Source: Planctomycetota bacterium (GTDB lineage: Bacteria > Planctomycetota > UBA11346). From it: 47,055 nt of DNA. Positions 18,441-25,940 of the stretch are shown here, in pieces. The stretch spans positions 1 to 47,055 of the forward strand of contig PLEW01000221.1 of assembly GCA_003136555.1 (NCBI GenBank). The letters are read 5' to 3'. The translations under genes and the position numbers were made by a program. The notes under the pieces were generated by a model. That model ran no database searches, was not told the DNA's origin, and saw nothing but the letters and a program-made list of their open reading frames with translations. Each line of letters begins with the position of its first letter. The stretch's first letter is position 1.

Positions 18441-20993
18441 CTAGGGGAGGATGTCGATCACGCCGACATCGATGCCCTGTCCGCCCACGGTCTGGTGGCA
18501 ATGCACGCTCACGGTCAGCGTCGCCCCGGGCTTGAAGAGGGGGATGGCGGCATCGCGCATATCGATGGGCTCGTATGCCACTGTGTAGCCGCCTTCGCGG
18601 CCAGCCAGGAGTCCATCGAGGTAGATATCGACATCCTCGTCATGGAAGGAGAGGAAGGCGAGCCGGTGGAAACGCCCCTCGGGGACCACCACCTGGCGCC
18701 GCAACCAGATGTCATCGGTCTTCCACGAGGTCTTGACGTTGGGCACGCCGTTGCCGATCAGCGCCGGTCCCTGCGACCAGGCATGGTCATCGAAATCGGG
18801 TCTGGTCCATCCCTCGGGCGGATGCTGGAGCGTGTAATGCCAGATCAGCGGCGCCTGCTGCGAGGTCGGGATCACCTCGCGGAATTGCGGACGGCCCGGG
18901 ATCGGCAGCCACGGACCGACCTTGGCATGGTCGCGCGACGCCCACTTCTTCCATAGCGCCGCATCCGAGAGCGCCTTGATGAAGACGCCGCCGATCACCG
19001 GCCGGGCCTTCATCCCATCGCTGTGCACGTCGTCGGTGACATAGGAATCCACCAGCGGCGAGCGCGCGGTGGTGGTGTCGAGGTAAGCGTAGATCGGTGC
19101 GATCAGGCGCTCGAAGTCCCCCTGGTTCTCGGCCATGGTGGCGCTCCACAGCGTCCAGTCGGTCTTGGTCAGATGGGTACGGGAATCGAGGGGGACGCCG
19201 TAGTGCTGCATCACGCTGAGGTAATAGGCGATCTCCGAGCGGGCCACTTCCGGCGGAAAGACATGCAGGTCGAGGATGGCATCCCAGACCAGGTTGTACT
19301 TCTGGCTCCAGGTCCCGGGGCGATCGAATGCCAGCCGTGAATGGCCGCCATCCTGGCTCGCGGTGATCCAATGCTGGGCATCGGCCTTGGCCAGGCTGGC
19401 GTAGCGCTCGGCAGTCGCGGCGTCCCCGCGCTGCCGGCAGAGATCGCCGAATGCGGCGAGTGCGAGGATGGCCTTGATGGAGAGGTTGGCGTTGTGCGCG
19501 AGATGGCCCATGAAATCGTCGGTGCACAGCTGGTTCTCCGGATCCAGGCCGTACTGCTCGAGAAACTTCGCCCATTGGGTGAGCTGGGGCCACCAGGGAT
19601 CGACGAAGGCGGTGCTGCCCTCGCTCTTGGCGATCGCATCGCAGAGGATGAGCATGTTGCCGCTCTCCTCGACCGGCATCTGCTCACCGCCGTCATCGGT
19701 GCCGCGGGCGATCGGGTAGGTCCCGAGATCGTGAGGCGAATTGGGGAACTTCCAGCGCGGCGAGGCGGCATACGCCAGGATCGGCACCAGGGACGCCTTC
19801 GCCAGGGTTGGGCTGAGCATGATGAACAGAGGATCCATTGGGAAGATGACATCGACAGTGGCGATATCGCCGTTGCTGGTGTTCTCCTTGGTGAACATCA
19901 GCGGCTGGCGGTTCCCGTCGGCGGCGATGCCGTTGGCGGCGATGCACTCGCGATAGGCGAGCGAGCAGATCTGGGCATAGCGCTCGCCGCCGATGCGGGT
20001 GAGATCGGCCACCAGATCGCCGTCAAACTGCTCACACCGCTTCACCAGGCTGGGATAATCACGCTCGGCGCTCTGGAAGAGCTCGGCGACCGTCGCCCCA
20101 TCCCGTCGCCAGAACGGCCGCAGCTTGGTGCCGAAGTACTTGATCGCATAGACTTCGTCGTAGCCGACCATCGCGTGCTGCGCTACGGGAGTGGCGCCCA
20201 CCTGACCAAAGTCCAGCGCCACGGCCATCACCGGCTGGTCATCCCGCACTGCCCGCGGCTTGCGCGTATCGTCGCCCAGCGTCAGTGCGCCATGCGCGGT
20301 GAAATCGCCGAGCACCGCTGCCTCGCCGGCGATGGCGGCGCTGCACGTGCTACCCGGTGCCACCAGGAGGGCGTAGCCCCAGTCGATGCGCACGTCATCG
20401 CCGGAACGCTCGAGCACTGGCTGATCGCTGGTACCGATGTGCAAGCCGGTGAGGGAACCGAAGGTCTTGCGCTCCCAGGTCACCAGCTGGTCCTCACTGT
20501 TGACCGCGAGCTGCGCACTGACGGTATCCAGCACGCGCACCTCGTGCGCGGCGCCATCCAGGGCGCGCACCTCCCAGGTGATGTAGCTGAGCGGACGGGA
20601 CAGTACATCCAGGTCATCCGGCAGATCCGCGGTCATGAAGGTCAACCGGACGGCGACATGCCCATCGGCGAACTGGTACACGCTGCGCGTCGGCAGTACC
20701 TGGACGTCCTGCTGCGGGAATACCGGAGTCCCCTCCGGCTTGGTGCCCATCAGACGGTAGGTGGCGCCATCGATGCGGATCAGGCTCAGGAGCGTATGGG
20801 GATGATGGGTCCAGTGCCTGGGAGCGTCGTCAGTCAGGTGGTCGGCCTCCGACCAGATGCTCAGGAAGGGGTCATTGGCGATCAACGGCACCGCCGGGGG
20901 GCGGAACGCCGCCTGCTGCACCGCCAGGAGATGTCCGGGCAGGGCACACAGCGCCAAAGCGGCCAGAGAGAGGCGTGCGACGGGCATGGTCAT
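18441..20993 (-). CDS. Secreted glutaminase-like protein (DUF5127-DUF4965-DUF1793)
   Basis: An 850-residue exported protein of the GtaA-like glutaminase family. The start at 20993 opens into signal peptide MPVARLSLAALALCALPGHLLA. The N-terminal part begins with the family pattern PAVPLIANDPFLSIWSEAD and contains ITWEVRALDG (DUF5127). The centre contains RECIAANGIAADGNRQP, FTKENTSNGDIATVDVIFP and SPTLAKASLVPIL, followed by HDLGTYPIA and MPVEESGNML, all signatures of DUF4965/DUF1793. The last 170 residues form an extra beta-rich module (YTLQHPPEGW, PDFDDHAW, IYLDGLLAGREGG) like the galactose-binding domain of family-2 glycosidases, suggesting carbohydrate attachment. Fungal relatives hydrolyse glutamine, but many bacterial ones sit in glycan loci, so glycosidase-like activity is equally possible. 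It stands in the secreted-enzyme cluster. Confidence 0.85.
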   Translation of the reverse strand: MTMPVARLSLAALALCALPGHLLAVQQAAFRPPAVPLIANDPFLSIWSEADHLTDDAPRHWTHHPHTLLSLIRIDGATYRLMGTKPEGTPVFPQQDVQVLPTRSVYQFADGHVAVRLTFMTADLPDDLDVLSRPLSYITWEVRALDGAAHEVRVLDTVSAQLAVNSEDQLVTWERKTFGSLTGLHIGTSDQPVLERSGDDVRIDWGYALLVAPGSTCSAAIAGEAAVLGDFTAHGALTLGDDTRKPRAVRDDQPVMAVALDFGQVGATPVAQHAMVGYDEVYAIKYFGTKLRPFWRRDGATVAELFQSAERDYPSLVKRCEQFDGDLVADLTRIGGERYAQICSLAYRECIAANGIAADGNRQPLMFTKENTSNGDIATVDVIFPMDPLFIMLSPTLAKASLVPILAYAASPRWKFPNSPHDLGTYPIARGTDDGGEQMPVEESGNMLILCDAIAKSEGSTAFVDPWWPQLTQWAKFLEQYGLDPENQLCTDDFMGHLAHNANLSIKAILALAAFGDLCRQRGDAATAERYASLAKADAQHWITASQDGGHSRLAFDRPGTWSQKYNLVWDAILDLHVFPPEVARSEIAYYLSVMQHYGVPLDSRTHLTKTDWTLWSATMAENQGDFERLIAPIYAYLDTTTARSPLVDSYVTDDVHSDGMKARPVIGGVFIKALSDAALWKKWASRDHAKVGPWLPIPGRPQFREVIPTSQQAPLIWHYTLQHPPEGWTRPDFDDHAWSQGPALIGNGVPNVKTSWKTDDIWLRRQVVVPEGRFHRLAFLSFHDEDVDIYLDGLLAGREGGYTVAYEPIDMRDAAIPLFKPGATLTVSVHCHQTVGGQGIDVGVIDILP

Positions 20994-21379
20994 GGCCGGG
21001 TTCGTCCTTGGATCAGCTGCGTCTGGGGCATCCCAATGCAGGTGCCTACCGGTAACGTCGTTGGAGCTGCGGAGGTTAACAACATCTTCTCCAAGCGCTG
21101 GTGGCGAGTGGTCACCACAGACATCACTGTTCACGGCGAGCGCAGGGATGAGGTCGATATGGAGGCGGTATTGGTTCCGGATGTGCCATGCCTACCCACG
21201 CAGGGAGCAAGATAACGGAGCTGCGCAAGGCCAGACGGGAGAGCGGATCGTCACAGGCCACTGCTGGCGCCAATCACCGGCACAGCCCGCTGAGAACGTG
21301 CGTGAGTAGACAGCTCATCCATGACGCGATGCCAGACGCCGCGAGATCCATCACGGAGAACGGCGTGACACCTCGCTGA
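20994..21379. other. 386-bp intergenic region upstream of the DUF4965 gene
   Basis: No gene is seen. An inverted pair GTGGT-C-ACCAC at about 21110-21120 could be a small operator half of the LacI type, but it is short. The region probably carries the promoter for the DUF4965-sialidase unit. Confidence 0.3.
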
Positions 21380-22630
21380 TCACTGATCGATGTCGAGATA
21401 CGTCGTGCTGACGCACAATCCGCGAGCGTCGGTGGCGAGCAGGAAGCAGGCCAGCGGCCGCTCGGGAGGCAGGGTGGCAGAGGCGTTGCCCGCCATGATC
21501 TCGCCGGGCAGGGTCTTCCACGTCCGCTGCTGCCATTTCCCCAGGTCGCTAGTACAGCACAGCTCGACTTTTGCGATCGCGACCGGACCGGTGATGCTGG
21601 CTGTCAGGCGGCCATCGACGATCCTGGGTGGTGAGAACGCCGGGAGTGGCGTGCCGCCGATCAGGAGCGAGTCGATGAAGGTGTCGACCTCCAACATCGT
21701 CCAGATATGGCCGTGCGGCAGCACGGGCTTGACGCTCAGATTCTTGGGCGTATGCACCAGCTCATAGGACTTGCGGTAGCTGTCAGGGGGATAGGCGAAG
21801 TCCTTCATGCCATTGACAAACAGCATGGGGCAGGCCACCGCGCCGAGGTAGCGCGAGGGATCGAATGCCTCCACCCAGCGGCTGCGCCGCGCCTCGTCCA
21901 TCTTGGAGAACTGCGGCTCGATCCAGTAGCTGTCTTCGTACAGGAATCCGCAGCCATAGACCGGGACCGCCGCCTGGAAGCGGTGGTCGATGCCTACGGT
22001 AATGCAGGTCAGATACCCGCCCCAGCTGATGCCCGTCAGCGCGGTACGCCGCGGATCGACCTCGGGCCGCGAACGCAGGAGCGAATGCCCGCGGATCACC
22101 GCCGCCACCGCATGGTAGGTCCACATATCCCTGATCTCATTGCCGCTGAAATCGTGGAACTTCACCGTGTCGCTCTGGTCGGGACCGCCATCGGGCAACC
22201 GCCCTGTCGGTCCATTGCCGGACAGATCCATGGCGATTGCCGCATAGCCATGCTTGGCCCAGTGCTCGGCCCAATCGCGGAAGGCCTTGCCGCCGCCGCC
22301 GTGCACCAGCACCATGCCCGGGAAAGGCCCCGACCCCTCAGGCTTCGCGTAATAGGCGAACACCCGCGTCGGCTTGCCCTGGAAGGGTTCGCCGGCGTAG
22401 AAGAGCGGCTGGACCAGGCCTTCGGCGGGCATCCAGGTCGCGTCAGGAACCTGTTGCAGGGAGGCGATATCCCAAGGACCGCTCTCACCACCAGGCGCGA
22501 GCGCCTGAGGCCAGGCAGTGGCCAGAACGGCGATCAGGCACCAGGCTGGCCACGAGAGCGGTTTTCCGGCCGGTCTGCTGCGAACACATCGTCGTGGGTG
22601 TTGGCGGCAGGAGGATGTCGTCAGGTGCAT
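21380..22630 (-). CDS. Secreted alpha/beta hydrolase, acetyl-xylan-esterase-like
   Basis: A 416-residue exported alpha/beta hydrolase. A 45-residue N-terminus contains a basic stretch and the hydrophobic segment WPAWCLIAVLATAWPQALA. The nucleophile elbow is GISWGGY (Ser202), the oxyanion region VLVHGGGG, and the acid and base are probably Asp in NGMKDFAYPP and His in LPHGHIW. The pattern resembles the dienelactone-hydrolase/acetyl xylan esterase group (AXE1/cephalosporin C deacetylase) found in glycan-degrading loci of PVC bacteria. About 100 C-terminal residues after the His form a beta-rich add-on. A role in removing acetyl or other ester groups from polysaccharide is inferred from context. 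No strong ribosome site precedes the ATG. Confidence 0.8.
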   Translation of the reverse strand: MHLTTSSCRQHPRRCVRSRPAGKPLSWPAWCLIAVLATAWPQALAPGGESGPWDIASLQQVPDATWMPAEGLVQPLFYAGEPFQGKPTRVFAYYAKPEGSGPFPGMVLVHGGGGKAFRDWAEHWAKHGYAAIAMDLSGNGPTGRLPDGGPDQSDTVKFHDFSGNEIRDMWTYHAVAAVIRGHSLLRSRPEVDPRRTALTGISWGGYLTCITVGIDHRFQAAVPVYGCGFLYEDSYWIEPQFSKMDEARRSRWVEAFDPSRYLGAVACPMLFVNGMKDFAYPPDSYRKSYELVHTPKNLSVKPVLPHGHIWTMLEVDTFIDSLLIGGTPLPAFSPPRIVDGRLTASITGPVAIAKVELCCTSDLGKWQQRTWKTLPGEIMAGNASATLPPERPLACFLLATDARGLCVSTTYLDIDQ

Positions 22631-22990
22631 GGTCGCAGTATCCCCAGAGCGTCCCTGATGGGCGCCATACCGATGGTATTCAGAAGACTACGCCAACCCG
22701 CAGGCACCGTTGCCCAGCGGGGAATCGATGGCAGGGAGTTGATATCCCCTCCGGACACATGCAGGTCGGAAGCGCATACACCGTCTCCCCGAGGGCGTTG
22801 TCGTGCCCCTCCCGGTCACAACGCCCCAGGGACCGGAGAACACTGGTGTCATCGACATGGGCCGGTAGGTACATCCGCCAAGACAAACGGAGGTGGACAC
22901 TACCCCGTGCACTTGGGCATCCGCTCTGCTTGCGCTCGGCCATTGCACGGGTCGATGGCTGTCCCTATCGTCCCCCTGTTGGAGATCTCC
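22631..22990. other. Divergent intergenic region between two esterase genes
   Basis: A 360-bp stretch between the minus-strand hydrolase and the plus-strand SGNH gene. It must contain both promoters. No clear operator, hairpin or gene is visible. Confidence 0.3.
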
Positions 22991-24190
22991 ATGCCGCTGA
23001 TCGTCCGATCCCTGGCGCTGGCCCTGCTGTTCGCCGTCACCGCCGCTGCTGCGGACGCGGCTGTGCCATTCGGCGACACGGTCATCTTCCGCGACTCCCT
23101 CAGTAACTCCCGCATCCAGTTCGAGCGGTCCAAGAAGGGCACGGTCGCCTTCCTGGGCGGATCGATAACAGAGATGGATGGCTACCGGCCGATGGTATGC
23201 GAGCTGCTCGCGAAGCGCTTCCCGGACACGCGCTTCACCACCATCAATGCCGGCATCGGCTCGACCACCTCGACCACCGGCGCCTTCCGGCTGGAGCATG
23301 ATGTCCTGGACAAGGGTCCGATCGATCTGCTGTTCGTCGAGTTCGCCGTCAATGATGACCAGGATGGCCATCATACCCGCACTGAATGCATCCGTGGCAT
23401 GGAAGGCATCATCCGGCATGCTCGGCGGGTGAACCCGAACATCGATCTCGTGGTCACCTACTTCGTCAACGAGTCGATGCTCAAGACGCTCCAGGCGCAG
23501 GGCACACCGCTGACCATCGAGGCGCATGGCGCGGTGACCAAGCATTACGCGATCTCCACCATCAATCTCGCCCGTGAAGTCGCCCAGGAGATCACCGCGG
23601 GCACCCTCACCTGGGCCGCCTATGGCGGCGTCCATCCCGCCCGCGCTGGCAATGCCATCGCGGCGGCCATGATCGACGAACTGTTCAACCGGGCTTGGCC
23701 GTCACCGCTCGCGCCGACGGCGCAGCCGCAGCCGCATGCCGCTCCGGCGGAGCCGCTGGATCCCCTGAACTACGGCAACGGCCGCTTCATCGATCCTGCC
23801 AAGGCCCAGGTGAAGCAGGGGTGGACCTTCGGCGTTCCCGATTGGAAAGCGATCCCCGGTGGCAAGCGCGACCAATTCGTCACACCACCCATGCTCTCTG
23901 CCACCGCGGCTGGCGCCGAAGCATCCCTGGCATTCGAGGGTACGGCGGTGGGAGCCTTCATCGTTGCCGGGCCCGATGCCGGCATCGTCGATGCGAGCAT
24001 CGATGGCGGTCCGTTCACCCCGGTGAACCTGCTGCACGCCTTCAGCCAGGGCCTGCACTACCCGCGCACGGTGATGCTGGGCACGGATCTGCCGCCAGGG
24101 GCGCACCGTCTGACCGTGCGCATGTCGTCCGAGACCACCAGCAAAAGCGCCGGCCACGCCATGCGCATCTACCAGTTCGTCGCCAACTGA
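22991..24190 (+). CDS. Secreted SGNH/GDSL-type hydrolase
   Basis: A 399-residue exported esterase. The ATG at 22991 has GGAG 6 nt upstream and opens into signal peptide LIVRSLALALLFAVTAAAADA; a longer open frame upstream is not coding. Block I is FLGGSIT with nucleophile Ser58, block II is NAGIGST, block III is VEFAVND and block V is YGGVHPARAGN with the catalytic His. The Asp that usually stands three residues before this His (D-G-V-H-P) is Gly here, so the enzyme would rely on a Ser-His dyad or another acid. Residues about 255-399 form a second beta-rich domain starting at QGWTFGVPDW. Such two-domain SGNH proteins are frequent in PVC polysaccharide loci and act as carbohydrate O-deacetylases; the substrate is unknown. 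The next gene starts 35 bp downstream. Confidence 0.85.
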   Translation: MPLIVRSLALALLFAVTAAAADAAVPFGDTVIFRDSLSNSRIQFERSKKGTVAFLGGSITEMDGYRPMVCELLAKRFPDTRFTTINAGIGSTTSTTGAFRLEHDVLDKGPIDLLFVEFAVNDDQDGHHTRTECIRGMEGIIRHARRVNPNIDLVVTYFVNESMLKTLQAQGTPLTIEAHGAVTKHYAISTINLAREVAQEITAGTLTWAAYGGVHPARAGNAIAAAMIDELFNRAWPSPLAPTAQPQPHAAPAEPLDPLNYGNGRFIDPAKAQVKQGWTFGVPDWKAIPGGKRDQFVTPPMLSATAAGAEASLAFEGTAVGAFIVAGPDAGIVDASIDGGPFTPVNLLHAFSQGLHYPRTVMLGTDLPPGAHRLTVRMSSETTSKSAGHAMRIYQFVAN

Positions 24191-24225
24191 GCGCACCGCC
24201 CTCTTTCTGTGGGTATCCATCCGAG

Positions 24226-25896
24226 ATGCGTCCGATGCTGCACGTCCTCATCCAGCGACTCGCATTGCCGGCACCGGCTCTCATGCTTGGCATCGCCTGC
24301 CGCACCTGTGGTGGTCAGGATGCGCAGAATGGCGCCGTGCCAGAACCCGGGCGCGTCACCGCCCATTCCCAGGGGCTGCATGGCTACATCGGCTATGAGG
24401 CATCGCGGCCGCCCAAGCAATCGGCCTATTGCATAGGCATGGGCTTCTATGCCGCCGCCTGGCCGCTGATCGGCCAGCCGCTGGCCAACATCCAGATCGG
24501 CCTGCCGGGAACCTGGATCCTGCCCGATAATGCCGATGACAAGGACACGCCGCTGGCACCGGTGGGGACGCTGGCGCGCACATGGCCGGAGCGCGGCCCG
24601 ACCTGGAGCAGCGTCTTCCAGACCGTGGAGGGGGGCCTCGGCTACTGGGCGGGGAACCATTTCCGCTACGGCCCGCCGAAATTCAGCATGAATGCCACCC
24701 CCCAGTGCTACGACTACGAGGTCGGCTCTCCCGGGTGGTCCTTCTTCCGCGGCAATGAGGCATTGCCCGACAACCGCCTGGGCATTGCGCAACTGAGCAA
24801 TCGCCTGCTGATCCCGCCGGATGGCCTGACCTTCCAGGGCAATCCCAATGGGCAGTTCCTGGGCTACACCTGGATGGCTCTGCCATTCACCGAAGCGACA
24901 CCCGGCGATCCGCCCACCGGAGACCAGAGCTGGACGTGTTTCCTGTCGTCCAGCAACTTCAAGGGACCGATCGCCTACTACATCCCCGAGACCTGGAGCA
25001 AGATCGGCGCGCTCTTCCACGATCCCTATCTCGCCGGCCGCGGCCTCGATGCCCGCCCCGGGGATATCGGCGGGGGGGCGATCGAGATCAATACCGTTCC
25101 ACGCTTCGATGCGCAGGATGCGCACGGAGTCCTCTATTCGAAGATCCCCCGGCTGCAATTCCCGCTCGATGCTGACGGACGCTCGCTCCTGGTCCAGGAT
25201 GTGACCTACTATGCGAAATCCGCCCTCTACGACGAGGTCAAAGCCTGGCGTGACGGGGGCCCGGCCAGCTCAGGCCGGTTCAACGCGGCCGGTGCGTGGT
25301 CGTCGACCCTCACCACCCATGCACCCCATTACGACCAGTCGGGCATGAAGCTGAGCGGCATCGAGCGCATCTGCACCACCACGGTGTTCGCCGGCAACAT
25401 CTGGGGGCTGGAATGGCCGGGTAGCCCGATCAGCCGTCAAGGGTCCTTTCCGCAATATTTCCGCAACGACGGTGGAGTCAGGGTGCCGGTCGCGGCGGCT
25501 GAGGTGCCGCCTGAGACGCACCTGGTGGAACAGGAGTTCACGCTGGCGGGGACGGGGGCGACCTACACCTCTCCGAGCACCGGCGCGTGGGGCCAGCCAG
25601 GGGCACGCAGCGGCCCGCTGACCGTCACGCTCGTCGATGGCTCGGTGGTGACCTACCGCTGGTACCGCTTCGTCGACCAGCCGTCGCTCCAGCAATACCA
25701 CTGGAGCGAGGGGAAGCGGGCGCGGCTGCAGGCCTTCATCGAGAAGGTCCATGCCACCTGGACCATCGATCGGGACTACATGGCGCCGCCACGCTCAGGG
25801 ACGCTGGTGACCATGGATCCGGCGTTGATCGTGGTCCCGCCGGCTGGGATGGAGACTGGCTATGTCCCGATCGTCGTGCGCCAAGCGGCCCGCTGA
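24226..25896 (+). CDS. Secreted protein of unrecognised family (556 residues)
   Basis: I do not recognise this protein. The frame from 24226 begins with a signal-like hydrophobic segment (VLIQRLALPAPALMLGIA) and a Cys pair, then a long domain rich in aromatic residues, Gly and Pro. Notable runs are FYAAAWPLIGQPLANIQIGL, PGTWILPDN, QFLGYTWMALPF and WTCFLSSSNFKGPIAYYIPE near the middle, and YRWYRFVDQPS near the end. The abundance of Trp/Tyr and of Asn/Asp/Gly loops suggests a beta-rich carbohydrate-binding or carbohydrate-active fold. It lies 35 bp after the SGNH hydrolase on the same strand and is likely cotranscribed with it. The upstream in-frame extension is a shadow of the SGNH gene and is excluded. 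An ATG at 24235 is an alternative start. Confidence 0.75.
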   Translation: MRPMLHVLIQRLALPAPALMLGIACRTCGGQDAQNGAVPEPGRVTAHSQGLHGYIGYEASRPPKQSAYCIGMGFYAAAWPLIGQPLANIQIGLPGTWILPDNADDKDTPLAPVGTLARTWPERGPTWSSVFQTVEGGLGYWAGNHFRYGPPKFSMNATPQCYDYEVGSPGWSFFRGNEALPDNRLGIAQLSNRLLIPPDGLTFQGNPNGQFLGYTWMALPFTEATPGDPPTGDQSWTCFLSSSNFKGPIAYYIPETWSKIGALFHDPYLAGRGLDARPGDIGGGAIEINTVPRFDAQDAHGVLYSKIPRLQFPLDADGRSLLVQDVTYYAKSALYDEVKAWRDGGPASSGRFNAAGAWSSTLTTHAPHYDQSGMKLSGIERICTTTVFAGNIWGLEWPGSPISRQGSFPQYFRNDGGVRVPVAAAEVPPETHLVEQEFTLAGTGATYTSPSTGAWGQPGARSGPLTVTLVDGSVVTYRWYRFVDQPSLQQYHWSEGKRARLQAFIEKVHATWTIDRDYMAPPRSGTLVTMDPALIVVPPAGMETGYVPIVVRQAAR

Positions 25897-25940
25897 GGGC
25901 GACGGCCCTGCTGAGCCGCCCAGGCGCACCCCCGGCACGA

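Noticed and set aside
25896-25909. AGGGC-GACG-GCCCT hairpin as a terminator between convergent genes
   Set aside because: A 5-bp stem without a T-tract is common by chance in DNA of this GC content.
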